Positions 52,299-60,795 of a stretch of 64,000 nucleotides of DNA are shown piece by piece. The notes beneath the pieces are model-generated. The model did not search any database, was not told the origin of the DNA, and was given only the letters and a program-made list of their open reading frames with translations. Numbering within the stretch: the first letter of the stretch is position 1; each line of letters begins with the position of its first letter. A program made the position numbers and the translations under genes. Source of the stretch: Streptomyces sp. WAC05374 (GTDB taxonomy: Bacteria > Actinomycetota > Actinomycetes > Streptomycetales > Streptomycetaceae); the NCBI RefSeq assembly GCF_004353505.1, contig NZ_SMNQ01000001.1, forward strand, positions 806,001 through 870,000, read 5' to 3'.

Positions 52299-53576
52299 CT
52301 ACTCCTGGGAACGTACGGCGCCGTTGGCGCGGAAGGGACCGTTCGGGGCGAAGGCCAGCGCGGCGAAGCGTTCCCCGATGCGGCGGTGGGTGGCGGCGTC
52401 CGGATGGAGCCCGTCGGGCAGCGGCAGTTCGGCGTGGTCGGGCTCGCCGTAGAGGTCGCGGCCGTCGAGATAGTGCAGGTGCGGGTCCTGAGAGGCCCGC
52501 TGCGCCACGATCCGGGACAGCTCGTCGCGGATCACGCCCAGGGTCAGTTTTCCGCTCGTGCGGTCCGCCGGATCGCCCATGGCGCGGAAGCGGAGCCGTC
52601 CGGCGGCGAAGGCGGCGGGGTCGGGCGCACTGGGGCCCGGGGTGTCCTCGTGGATGGGGCACAGGATCGGGGAGACCACCAGCAGCGGTGCCGTGGGGTG
52701 GCCCTCGCGGATGGTGTCGAGGAAGCCGTGGACGGCGGGGGTGAAGGCGCGGAGGCGCATCGCGTCGGTGTTGACCAGGTTGATGCCGATCTTGACGCTG
52801 ATCAGGTCGGCGGGGGTGTCCCGCATCGTCCGGGCGGTGAACGGGTCGAGCAGGGCGCTGCCGCCCATGCCCAGGTTGACCAGCTCCGCACCCCCGAGGG
52901 AGGCGGCGAGCGCGGGCCAGGTGGTGGTGGGGCCGGCGGCGTCGGAGCCGTGGCTGATCGAACTGCCGTGGTGCAGCCACACCTCGCGGCCCCGGTCCTG
53001 TGCGGGCTCGACGGGGGCGTCGGTGCGCAGGGCGATGAGCTCCGTGGTCTCGTTGTGCGGCAGCCAGATCTCGACGTGCTTGGCGCGGCCGGGCAGGCCG
53101 GTGAAGCGGAGGGTCCCTGACGGGCCGGGCGACCGGATCGCGGTCCCGGTGGTCATGTCGATGGTGAGGGTGTTGCCGCCGCCGACGCTTCCCCGTCCGG
53201 CCCACCGACCGTCGACGAGCAGTTCGTACACGCCGTCCGGACGGGCCGGGGCGCCGGTGTAGACGCGCTTGGTGGGCCGCGTCTCCAGTTCGACGGCGGT
53301 GGCGCGGGTGCGGAACACCAGCCGTACGCCGGAGGGTTGGGCCTCGGCCATGGCCAGTTGTCCGTCGGGGCACTGGGCGCGGGCCCAGGCGGGCAGCCGG
53401 TGCGGCAGTACGCCGTCCTGGGTGGGCTCCAGATCGAGGGCGCCCCGGAGGAGGTCCGCGGTGATGGGCGTGGTGATGGGCGTCGGGGTGGTGTCGGGTG
53501 CGGTCGCGGGCGTGGCGCCGGGCGCGGCGTCGGCTGCGGTGTCGGGCGTGGTGGCCCGGGGGTCATCGGTGTGCAT
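52299..53576 (-). CDS. SGNH/GDSL-type hydrolase
   Basis: 425 residues. After a Thr/Pro/Ala-rich N-terminal 40 residues comes a jelly-roll-like domain (about 45 to 190: GRGSVGGGNTLTIDMTTGTA) and an SGNH hydrolase: block I HHGSSISHGSD (nucleophile Ser), block II LGMGGSALLD, block III KIGINLVN and block V DGLHPD with the Asp/His pair. This two-domain layout resembles carbohydrate esterases. No signal peptide is seen. It lies 41 bp downstream of a TetR gene on the same strand, so it is probably in that regulator's operon. Confidence 0.88.
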   Translation of the reverse strand: MHTDDPRATTPDTAADAAPGATPATAPDTTPTPITTPITADLLRGALDLEPTQDGVLPHRLPAWARAQCPDGQLAMAEAQPSGVRLVFRTRATAVELETRPTKRVYTGAPARPDGVYELLVDGRWAGRGSVGGGNTLTIDMTTGTAIRSPGPSGTLRFTGLPGRAKHVEIWLPHNETTELIALRTDAPVEPAQDRGREVWLHHGSSISHGSDAAGPTTTWPALAASLGGAELVNLGMGGSALLDPFTARTMRDTPADLISVKIGINLVNTDAMRLRAFTPAVHGFLDTIREGHPTAPLLVVSPILCPIHEDTPGPSAPDPAAFAAGRLRFRAMGDPADRTSGKLTLGVIRDELSRIVAQRASQDPHLHYLDGRDLYGEPDHAELPLPDGLHPDAATHRRIGERFAALAFAPNGPFRANGAVRSQE

Positions 53577-53617
53577 GGCTCGGCCTGGGGGTCGACGTGG
53601 GTGGGCGGGGGGTGCGC

Positions 53618-54187
53618 TCAGTGCGCGGGCCAGTTCCGCAGCGTGGCGTCGAGGGCGTCGAGGATGCGTTCCCAGCTCTCCTGCGAGTCGGGGGCGCTGT
53701 GGCTGAACCCGCCGGAGAGTTCGAGGCTGACGTAACCGTGGAAGACGCTGCCGAGCAGCCGGACCGCGTGCGTCCGGTCCCGCTCGCCCAGGTCGTAGCC
53801 GCGCAGGATCGCCCGGGTCATCGCCGCGTGCCGGCCGCCCGCGCTCGCGGCGGCCGCCTCCGCGTCCAGTGGGAACTGGGCGGCGGCGTAGCGGCCCGGG
53901 TGCTCCCGGGCGTAGTCCCGGTAGACGTTGCCCAGGGCCGCGAGGGCGTCCTTGCCGGCGCGTCCGGCCAGCGCGGCGGCGCCCCGGTCGGCGAGTTCCT
54001 CCAGGGCGAGCAGGGCGATCCGGGTCTTGAGGTCGCGGGAGTTGCGGACGTGCGAGTAGAGACTGGCGACCTTGACGTCGAACAGCCGGGCGAGGGCGGA
54101 GACGGTCACCTGCTCGAAGCCGACCTGGTCGGCCAGCTCCGCACCGGCCCTGGCCAGCCGTTCCGCGGAGAGCCCCGCGCGCACCAT
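53618..54187 (-). CDS. TetR-family regulator with WHG C-terminal domain
   Basis: 189 residues. N-terminal HTH FEQVTVSALARLFDVKVASL then YSHVRNSRDLK, and a C-terminal WHG-type segment ending LGSVFHGYVSLELSGGFSHS. ATG 54187 follows GGGAGGAG. Palindromes upstream at 54263..54310 are probable autoregulatory sites. It heads a two-gene unit with the SGNH hydrolase. Confidence 0.9.
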   Translation of the reverse strand: MVRAGLSAERLARAGAELADQVGFEQVTVSALARLFDVKVASLYSHVRNSRDLKTRIALLALEELADRGAAALAGRAGKDALAALGNVYRDYAREHPGRYAAAQFPLDAEAAAASAGGRHAAMTRAILRGYDLGERDRTHAVRLLGSVFHGYVSLELSGGFSHSAPDSQESWERILDALDATLRNWPAH

Positions 54188-54206
54188 GACCGCTCCTCCC
54201 GTCCGC

Positions 54207-54258
54207 CGCACTCGTTCGCCGCACTCGTTCGACGCACTCGATCGACGCACTCGATTGT
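54207..54258. repeat. 13-bp tandem repeat, four copies
   Basis: CGCACTCGTTCGM-type units start at 54207, 54220, 54233 and 54246, just upstream of the TetR ribosome site. Confidence 0.8.
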
Positions 54259-54262
54259 GCGC

Positions 54263-54310
54263 TGCCTAAAGCCTTTAGGCAAATGACGAGGGGCTTAGGT
54301 AACTGCCTAA
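54263..54310. promoter_or_regulatory. Putative TetR operators
   Basis: TGCCTAAA-GCC-TTTAGGCA (54263..54281) is a perfect palindrome. About 13 bp further, TTAGGTA-AC-TGCCTAA (54295..54310) repeats the same half-sites with one mismatch. They sit between two TetR genes, nearest the start of the one at 53618..54187. Confidence 0.68.
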
Positions 54311-54344
54311 TCGGTGGAGGGCCCAGGACGCGGCGGGGCGGGCG

Positions 54345-55196
54345 TCACCGCAGGAGCCCCAGCTCATGGCCGAGCCGGTCGGCGGAGTGCGTGAAGAAGG
54401 TCTCGGCCTCCTCCACGACCCCGGCGAAGTGGCCGAACACCTCGAAGGAGATGAGCCCGAACAACTGGCACCACGCGTTCACGAAGGCGACGGCGAGGGC
54501 GGGCGGGAGGTCGGGCGCGAGGTCGGCCGTGAGGCGGTCCGCCTCCGCGCGGAGGCCCTCGGCCAGCGGCGGCGGCGCGACACCCTCGGAGCGGTGGGCG
54601 TCGCGGAGGACGGCGAGCAGCACGTGGGCGACGCGGGAGGCCGGGGCGACCGTGGCCTGCGGGGCGGAGTAGCCGGGCACGGGCGAGCCGTAGATGAGGG
54701 CGTACTCGTGGGGGTGCGCCACGGCCCACGCACGGACGGCCCGGCAGACGGCGGTCCAGCGGGCGCGGGGGGCGGGGGCACCCCCGGCACCGGTACGGGC
54801 TGCGGGGGTGCCCTTCGCTCCGGCACCGGCACGGGCTCCGTCCACGGGGGTGCCCTTCGCTCCGGCACCGGCACCCGCACCGGCGGGTGCGGCACCGACC
54901 CCGGCAGAGGCACGAGTACCGGCACCACGGCCTGCACCGGCATCCACGTCGGCGAGTGCGGCTTCGGCGGCGGCGCCGATCGCGTCGTAGGCGTCGACGA
55001 TGAGCGCGGTCAGGAGGTCGTCGCGGCTCGGGAAGTAGCGGTAGAGGGCGGAGGAGACCATGCCGAGCTCACGGGCGACGGCACGGAGGGACAGCTTCGC
55101 GGCGCCTTCGGCGGCGAGCTGCCTGCGCGCCTCGTCCTTGATGGCGGCGGTGACTTCGACACGGGCCCGGGCCCTGGCTCCTCGCACGGTGTTCAT
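54345..55196 (-). CDS. TetR-family regulator with Ala/Gly-rich insertion
   Basis: 283 residues. The HTH is AKLSLRAVARELGMVSSALY then RYFPSRDDLLTALI; the C-terminal WHG-like domain has WAVAHPHEYALIYGSPVPGY. Between them, residues about 84 to 146 are an Ala/Gly/Thr/Pro low-complexity insert with two copies of AGAGAKGTP, unusual for the family, which normally has about 200 residues. ATG 55196. It diverges from a deazaflavin-dependent nitroreductase gene with palindromes between, so it likely represses that gene. Confidence 0.88.
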   Translation of the reverse strand: MNTVRGARARARVEVTAAIKDEARRQLAAEGAAKLSLRAVARELGMVSSALYRYFPSRDDLLTALIVDAYDAIGAAAEAALADVDAGAGRGAGTRASAGVGAAPAGAGAGAGAKGTPVDGARAGAGAKGTPAARTGAGGAPAPRARWTAVCRAVRAWAVAHPHEYALIYGSPVPGYSAPQATVAPASRVAHVLLAVLRDAHRSEGVAPPPLAEGLRAEADRLTADLAPDLPPALAVAFVNAWCQLFGLISFEVFGHFAGVVEEAETFFTHSADRLGHELGLLR

Positions 55197-55237
55197 GGAG
55201 AGCAGTCTGCCACCTTTCGGATCGGTGCACTGAAACG

Positions 55238-55303
55238 AGAGCACTGCTCTTGCTTTGGTGCACTGCTTCCGTGCACACTGCTCTCAACCGAGAGCAGTGC
55301 TCA
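55238..55303. promoter_or_regulatory. Putative TetR operators between divergent genes
   Basis: AGAGCA-C-TGCTCT (55238..55250) and AGAGCA-G-TGCTCA (55291..55303) repeat one half-site, and CTGCTCTC-AACC-GAGAGCAG overlaps the second. They lie between the TetR start at 55196 and the nitroreductase start at 55322. Confidence 0.72.
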
Positions 55304-55321
55304 CACTTTGGAGGTCGCCCC

Positions 55322-55777
55322 ATGTCCGCGGAGTCCCAGCACGTCATCAGGCCCGGCTGGTTCACCATCCATGTCGTCAACCGGGCGGTCGCCTGGATGA
55401 CCCGGCGGGGCATCAGCGTCTGGGGCTCCCGCGTCCTGGCGGTGCGCGGCCGCAAGAGCGGCGAGTGGCGGCGTACGCCGGTCAACGTGCTCACCGTCGA
55501 CGGCGCCCGGTACCTGGTCGCCCCGCGCGGACACGTGCAGTGGACGCACAACATGCGGGCGGCGGGCGGCGGCGAGCTGCACCTGGGCAAGCGGGTCGAG
55601 GCGTTCACCGCCGTGGAGGTCGGGGACGACGACAAGCCCGCCCTGCTGCGGGCCTACCTCAGGCGCTGGAAGGCCGAAGTCGGCCTCTTCTTCAAGGGCG
55701 TCGGCCCGGACTCCCCCGACGAGGACCTGCGCGCCATCGCGCCCAGGCACCCGGTGTTCCGCATAACGTCGAGCTGA
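55322..55777 (+). CDS. Deazaflavin (F420)-dependent nitroreductase-family protein
   Basis: 151 residues of the split-beta-barrel DDN family: VLAVRGRKSGEWRRTPVNVL, VDGARYLVAPRGHVQWTHNM, RAAGGGELHLGKRVEAFTAV. These proteins use reduced F420 to reduce quinones, nitro compounds or related substrates. ATG 55322; upstream lie TetR-type palindromes, so expression is probably inducible. Confidence 0.9.
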   Translation: MSAESQHVIRPGWFTIHVVNRAVAWMTRRGISVWGSRVLAVRGRKSGEWRRTPVNVLTVDGARYLVAPRGHVQWTHNMRAAGGGELHLGKRVEAFTAVEVGDDDKPALLRAYLRRWKAEVGLFFKGVGPDSPDEDLRAIAPRHPVFRITSS

Positions 55778-55834
55778 CCGCGCACGCGGCCGGCCCCGGC
55801 AGCCGCCCGCGCCGCCCGTGGGTCACCCGCCCCG

Positions 55835-57052
55835 TTACTGCCGGCGGTCCAGGGCGTCCATGGCGCGGCGGGCCACGGCGGAGTTCCGGACGAGGCCGGC
55901 CAGGGTCGTGGCGCCACGGGTGATGTCCGTGAAGGCGCGCCACGCGGGGCGGAACCCGGTGATGGTGGCGTGCAGCAGTCCCGGCCGCTTCTCGAACAGG
56001 GCGAGCATCCGGCGCCCGACCGCCATCTCCACGCCCAGCCCGGCCTTGATGGCGAACGCGTAGTTCAGGGCCTGGCGCCGGGCGTCCACGGCGTCGTTCG
56101 CCTCGGCGATCCGCACCGCCCACTCCCCCGCCAGGCGCCCGGAGCGCAGCGCGAAGGAGATGCCCTCACGGGTCCACGGCTCCAGCAGTCCGGCCGCGTC
56201 GCCACAGACGAGCACCCGTCCGCGCGACAGGGGCGAGTCGTCGCTGCGGCACCGCGTCAGGTGGCCGGACGAGATGGCGGGCTCGAAACCGGCGAGCCCC
56301 AGCCGGGCGATGAAATCCTCCAGGTACCGCTTGGTGGCCGGCCCCTCGCCCCGCGCCGAGATCACGCCGACGGTCAGCGTGTCCCCCTTGGGGAACACCC
56401 ATCCGTAACTGCCCGGCATCGGCCCCCAGTCGATGAGGACCCGCCCGGCCCAGTCCTCGGCGACCGTCTCCGGAACCGGGATCTCCGCCTCCAGGCCGAG
56501 GTCGACCTGGTCGAGCTTGACCCCGACGTGCGCCCCTATGCGGCTGGCACTGCCGTCCGCGCCGACGACGGCCCGGGCGAGCACGACCTCCCCGTCGGCC
56601 AGTACGACCGCGACCGTACGCCGGTCCGGCACGGCCGAGCCGTGCTGTTCGACGCGCGACACCGTGGCGCCCGTACGCAGTTCGGCGCCCGCCTTCTGGG
56701 CCTGCTCGACCAGGCCCGCGTCGAACTCGGGACGGTTGAGCAGCCCGAACAGCATCCGCTTGGAGCGCCGCGTACGGGCGAACCGGCCGTTCAGGGAGAA
56801 GGTCACGGCGTGCACGCGGTCCCGCAGCGGCAGTTCGAAGCCGGGCGGCAGGGCGTCGCGCGACGGGCCGATGATGCCGCCGCCGCAGGTCTTGTAGCGC
56901 GGCAGCTCCGCCTTCTCCAGGAGCAGCACCCGGCGGCCCGCGACGGCCGCCGCGTAGGCCGCGGAGGCTCCCGCCGGTCCCGCGCCGACCACGACGACAT
57001 CCCACACCGGCGCGGAGTACTCGTTACCGGCGTCTGCGTTCTCGCTGCTCAC
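55835..57052 (-). CDS. Geranylgeranyl reductase-family FAD-dependent oxidoreductase
   Basis: 405 residues. FAD-binding VVVVGAGPAGASAAYAAAVA at the N-terminus, the family motif YKTCGGGI with P-x-x-Y-x-x-C-G-G, GADGSASRIG and the C-terminal FAD site VLVCGDAAGLLEPWTREGIS. Members saturate prenyl chains (menaquinone or phospholipid isoprenoids) or oxidize related lipids. GTG 57052 with AGGAG upstream; longer in-frame extensions run through a repeat field and are rejected. Substrate not determined. Confidence 0.88.
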   Translation of the reverse strand: MSSENADAGNEYSAPVWDVVVVGAGPAGASAAYAAAVAGRRVLLLEKAELPRYKTCGGGIIGPSRDALPPGFELPLRDRVHAVTFSLNGRFARTRRSKRMLFGLLNRPEFDAGLVEQAQKAGAELRTGATVSRVEQHGSAVPDRRTVAVVLADGEVVLARAVVGADGSASRIGAHVGVKLDQVDLGLEAEIPVPETVAEDWAGRVLIDWGPMPGSYGWVFPKGDTLTVGVISARGEGPATKRYLEDFIARLGLAGFEPAISSGHLTRCRSDDSPLSRGRVLVCGDAAGLLEPWTREGISFALRSGRLAGEWAVRIAEANDAVDARRQALNYAFAIKAGLGVEMAVGRRMLALFEKRPGLLHATITGFRPAWRAFTDITRGATTLAGLVRNSAVARRAMDALDRRQ

Positions 57053-57067
57053 GATGTGCTTCTGCTC

Positions 57068-57150
57068 CTGATCCCGACTGATCCCGAGTGATGCCTGACG
57101 ACTCCGGACGATCACAAGTGATCCTGATCGATCCCGAGTGATCCCGGTCC
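57068..57150. repeat. Iterated TGATCCCGA-type short repeat
   Basis: Six or so imperfect copies of TGATCCCGAG occur in 83 bp between the divergent reductase and peptidase genes, several at 10-bp spacing. The word GATC is strongly clustered. It could be a multi-site operator or a simple repeat. Confidence 0.65.
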
Positions 57151-57281
57151 TGTCCCATGCCTGTGATCGCATCCTACGGCGCGGGCCGTCGTCACCCACT
57201 GTGGGAGGATCGGACACGCGTTCGCGATACAACAACACACGCAACGCCACTCTCAACGTCGCACCCACCAGGAGCGTGCCC

Positions 57282-58667
57282 ATGACCGCCCAGCCGACCC
57301 GGCCGATCCCGCCGATCGCCGAGACCGTCGCTTCCCTGATGCCCCGCGCGAAGGCGGAGCTCACGGAATTGGTGGCGTTCCAGTCGGTGGCGGATCCGGC
57401 GCAGTTTCCGCCGAGCGAGTGCCGGGCGGCGGCCGACTGGGTGGCGGACGCGCTGCGGGCGGAGGACTTCCAGGACGTGTCGGTCTTCGACACCCCGGAC
57501 GGTTCGCCCTCGGTGTACGGCTACCTCCCCGGCCCCGAGGGGGCCCCGACGGTGCTGCTGTACGCGCACTACGACGTGCAGCCGCCGCTCGACCCGGCCG
57601 GCTGGGTCACTCCGCCGTTCGAGCTGACCGAGCGGGAGGACGGCCGCTGGTACGGGCGCGGTGCCGCCGACTGCAAGGGCGGCTTCATCATGCACCTGCT
57701 GGCGCTGCGCGCCCTGAAGGCCAACGGTGGCGTCCCGGTCGGCGTCAAGGTCATAGCCGAGGGCTCGGAGGAGCAGGGCACGGGCGGACTTGAGCGGTAC
57801 GCGGAGGCGCACCCCGAGCTGCTGGCGGCGGACGCGATCGTGATCGGTGACGCGGGGAACTTCCGCGCGGGCCTGCCGACCGTCACGGCGACGCTGCGCG
57901 GGATGACCATGGTGCGGGTCACGGTGGACACCCTCCAGGGCAACCTGCACTCGGGGCTGTTCGGCGGGGCGGCGCCGGACGCGCTGGCCGCGCTCATCCG
58001 CGTACTGGACTCGCTGCGGGCCGAGGACGGGTCGACGACCGTGGACGGGCTGGAGGCCGAGGGCGAGTGGCAGGGTCTCCAGTACCCCGCCGAGGACTTC
58101 CGCAAGGACGCCAAGGTGCTCGACGGCGTGGACCTCATCGGTCACGGCTCGGTCGGCGACCGGCTGTGGGCGCGCCCGGCCGTCACGGTCATGGGCATCG
58201 ACTGTCCGCCGGTGGTCGGCGCCACCCCGTCCGTCCACGCCACCGCGCGCGCCCAGATCAGCCTGCGCGTGCCGCCGGGGCAGGACGCCGCCGAGGCGAC
58301 GAAGCTGCTCACCGCGCACCTGGAGGCGCACACGCCGTGGGGCGCGCGCGTGTCGGTGGAACAGGTGGGGCAGGGCCAGCCGTTCCGCGCGGACGTGACG
58401 AGCCCGGCGTACACCTCGATGGCCGAGGCGCTGCGGGTGGCGTACCCGGGCCAGGAGATGCAGGTGGCGGGCATGGGCGGGTCGATCCCGCTGTGCAACA
58501 CGCTGGCCGGGCTGTACCCGGACGCCGAGATCCTGCTGATCGGGCTGAGCGAGCCGGAGGCGCAGATCCACGCCGTGAACGAGAGCGTGTCGCCGGACGA
58601 GCTGGAGCGGATGTCGGTCGCGGAGGCGGTGTTCCTGCTGAACTACGCCACCTCCGGACGCGGTTGA
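57282..58667 (+). CDS. M20-family metallopeptidase (dipeptidase)
   Basis: 461 residues. Metal-site motifs AHYDVQPP (His), GRGAADCKGG (bridging Asp), EGSEEQGTGG (catalytic Glu and metal Glu), IGDAGNF (Asp) and a C-terminal QIHAVNESV (His) are all intact for a di-zinc M20 dipeptidase. A lid/dimerization domain occupies about 200 to 330. ATG 57282 follows AGGAG. Likely a cytoplasmic enzyme of peptide turnover. Confidence 0.91.
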   Translation: MTAQPTRPIPPIAETVASLMPRAKAELTELVAFQSVADPAQFPPSECRAAADWVADALRAEDFQDVSVFDTPDGSPSVYGYLPGPEGAPTVLLYAHYDVQPPLDPAGWVTPPFELTEREDGRWYGRGAADCKGGFIMHLLALRALKANGGVPVGVKVIAEGSEEQGTGGLERYAEAHPELLAADAIVIGDAGNFRAGLPTVTATLRGMTMVRVTVDTLQGNLHSGLFGGAAPDALAALIRVLDSLRAEDGSTTVDGLEAEGEWQGLQYPAEDFRKDAKVLDGVDLIGHGSVGDRLWARPAVTVMGIDCPPVVGATPSVHATARAQISLRVPPGQDAAEATKLLTAHLEAHTPWGARVSVEQVGQGQPFRADVTSPAYTSMAEALRVAYPGQEMQVAGMGGSIPLCNTLAGLYPDAEILLIGLSEPEAQIHAVNESVSPDELERMSVAEAVFLLNYATSGRG

Positions 58668-58735
58668 GCCGACGGCGGATCAGCGCACAGCAGAGTGGAG
58701 GCCCCCCGGCGGCGCGGGGTGCTTACGTTCACGGC

Positions 58736-59461
58736 ATGACCATGAACATGGATGTCATCGAGGTACGGCCCCGCCTGCTCATGCTGCGCTTCCCGATCGG
58801 GCAGGCGTACGTCTGGGCCGACGGGGACGACGACCTGACCCTGATCGACGCGGGCTGGACGGGCGGGGCGCCGCTGATCGGGGAGGCGATACGGAGCCGG
58901 GGCCTCCGACCGGAGGGCCTGCGGCGGATCGTGCTCACCCACGCCCACGGGGACCACGTGGGCGCGGCGGGCGAGCTGGCCGCGCGGTACGGCGCCGAGG
59001 TGGTGGCGCACGCCCTGGACGCGCCGGTCGTCCGGGGCGAGGCGCCCGTCCCGGACCCCGTGCTGCTCGACTGGGAGGTGCCGCTGTACGAGAAGGCGAG
59101 GACGGTGCCGGTGGCGCCGCCCACCCGGGTGGACCGCGAGGTCGCGGACGGGGACGACCTCGGCTTCGGCGACGGGGCCCGTGTCGTCCACACGCCCGGC
59201 CATACGGACGGCTCGATCGCGGTGCACCTGCCGCGGCACGGCGTGCTGTTCACGGGCGACACCGTGGCGTCGGTGGGGCAGGTGACCCTGGGCGTCTTCC
59301 ACGTGGACCGTCCGCGGGCCGCGGCGTCCATGCGGCGGCTCGCCGCCCTGGCGCCGGAGACGGTGTGCTGCGGGCACGGCGACCCGGTGACGGACGGTGC
59401 GGCGGCCGCGCTGCGCGAGGCTGCCGAGCGGGACGCCGCCGTCGGCGCCGTACGGCCGTAG
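58736..59461 (+). CDS. Metallo-beta-lactamase-fold hydrolase
   Basis: 241 residues with THAHGDHVGAAGELAAR (H-x-H-x-D-H), TPGHTDGSIAVHL, FTGDTVASVG and CCGHGDPVT, the complete metal site of glyoxalase II/RNase Z-type enzymes. No lactamase signal peptide. TACGTT (58724..58729) ends six bases before the ATG, so it may be leaderless. Substrate unknown. Confidence 0.88.
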   Translation: MTMNMDVIEVRPRLLMLRFPIGQAYVWADGDDDLTLIDAGWTGGAPLIGEAIRSRGLRPEGLRRIVLTHAHGDHVGAAGELAARYGAEVVAHALDAPVVRGEAPVPDPVLLDWEVPLYEKARTVPVAPPTRVDREVADGDDLGFGDGARVVHTPGHTDGSIAVHLPRHGVLFTGDTVASVGQVTLGVFHVDRPRAAASMRRLAALAPETVCCGHGDPVTDGAAAALREAAERDAAVGAVRP

Positions 59462-59525
59462 GCGCCCGAAGGCGCGTGGCAGGGGTTCCCCGGTCGTCGC
59501 GCGGCCGCCCCCGGCCGACCGTCGC

Positions 59526-60566
59526 TCACCCGACCGGGACGCCGGCCTCCAGGTTCAGCACGGTGCCGCGTTCCCGGGCGCGCAGGGCCCAGCGGAGCCG
59601 TTCGTAGCGGTTGGGGGGCAGCATGGCGGACGCCTCCCCCTCGGTGACGAACCGCCAGCCCCGCAGCTCCGCACCCGGCAGCAGCACTCCGCCGGCCTGG
59701 GCGGCGGTGAGCCGGCCGCCGTCGAAGAGCAGCCGGAGACCGCCGTACCCGGGCGGGCGCGGCGGTTCCCAGTCGACGAGCAGGAGCCTGGGTACGGCGT
59801 CCAGTTCGAGCCCGATCTCCTCGGCGACCTCCCGCATGCCGGCGCGGGCCGGCGGCTCGCCGCGTTCGACGACCCCGCCGGGGAACTCCCAGCCGGGCTT
59901 GTAGGTGGGGTCGACGAGCAGTACGCGGTCCTGCTCGTCGAAGAGCAGCACGCCGGCGGCGAGGGTCTCCCCGGTCGGCTCCGGTGTCTGCACGATCCCG
60001 CACGCGCCGGCCGCCCCGCCGCTGACGGCGTCGGCGATGGCCCGCGCGGTCTGGGCCGGGGTGAGGCGGCTGTTGTCGACGGCGTACGCGTCGGTGGCCA
60101 GCCAGCCGCCGAGCGCCGCGCGGTACGGCTCGATGTGGTCGTACGCCCACTGCCGGACGCGCTCGTTGCCCTCCGGGTCGTCCTCGAACTCCTCACGAGC
60201 GGCGATACGCCCGCGCAGTATCGTTTCGTCCGGTGTCAGCAGGACGTGGTGTACGGCGATCCGGCGGGCGGCCAGGCCACCGAAGATCTCGTCGCGGTAC
60301 TCCTGGCGCAGCAGCGTCATCGGCACCACCAGCACCCCGCCGATCTCGGCGAGCATCGCGGCGGCGGCGTCCACGACCATGCGCCGCCACATCGGCAGGT
60401 CCTGATAGTCGGTCACTTCGGCGAGCCGCTTCTGCGGCAGCAGGTGGCGCAGCGCACCGCCGATGACCTCGGGGTCGTAGACGGTGCTGTTCGGGATCAG
60501 ATCGACCAGTTCGCGCGCGGCGCTGGTCTTGCCCGCACTGAACGCACCGTTGATCCAGACGATCAC
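59526..60566 (-). CDS. P-loop kinase-like/Nudix hydrolase fusion protein
   Basis: 346 residues. N-terminal P-loop domain: WINGAFSAGKTSAARELVDL (Walker A), VYDPEVIG and LLTPDETILRGRIAAREEF, resembling small AAA/chloramphenicol-phosphotransferase-like kinases. C-terminal Nudix domain from about 195: GGVVERGEPPARAGMREVAE then EIGLEL, a complete Nudix box. GTG 60566 follows GGAGGAGGGGG. The two activities in one chain imply phosphorylation and diphosphate cleavage of linked metabolites, or RNA/nucleotide repair; the substrate is unknown. Confidence 0.88.
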   Translation of the reverse strand: MIVWINGAFSAGKTSAARELVDLIPNSTVYDPEVIGGALRHLLPQKRLAEVTDYQDLPMWRRMVVDAAAAMLAEIGGVLVVPMTLLRQEYRDEIFGGLAARRIAVHHVLLTPDETILRGRIAAREEFEDDPEGNERVRQWAYDHIEPYRAALGGWLATDAYAVDNSRLTPAQTARAIADAVSGGAAGACGIVQTPEPTGETLAAGVLLFDEQDRVLLVDPTYKPGWEFPGGVVERGEPPARAGMREVAEEIGLELDAVPRLLLVDWEPPRPPGYGGLRLLFDGGRLTAAQAGGVLLPGAELRGWRFVTEGEASAMLPPNRYERLRWALRARERGTVLNLEAGVPVG

Positions 60567-60743
60567 GGTTCCCCCTCCTCCGTAGCCCCCAGTGGCTTGC
60601 CCGCAACACCCTCCCACGGAAACCCGTCCGGGCAGGGGGGTGTCCGATCGCGCACACAACTGTGGCCGGGCTGTTGCGCTTCCGTCGCGGCCGACGGGGC
60701 ACCAGAAACGTCTCACCGTACGAAGAGATGCCTGCCGAGCCGT

Positions 60744-60764
60744 GACACTCCGGCGTGGAGTGTC
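60744..60764. promoter_or_regulatory. Inverted repeat upstream of a small gene
   Basis: GACACTCC-GGCGT-GGAGTGTC is a perfect 8-bp inverted repeat 31 bp before the small gene at 60796. It may be an operator or an RNA hairpin in its leader. Confidence 0.5.
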
Positions 60765-60795
60765 GTTGGAGCAGGTGATGGACAGGGGGTACGTG

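Noticed and set aside
54293..54310. TTAGGTAACTGCCTAA as an iron box
   Set aside because: It is 16 bp, short of the 19-bp spacing, and shares half-sites with the adjacent TetR palindrome.
57053..57493. N-terminal extension of the geranylgeranyl reductase-family gene
   Set aside because: The extension runs through a GATC repeat field and the divergent peptidase gene; the FAD motif lies just after GTG 57052.
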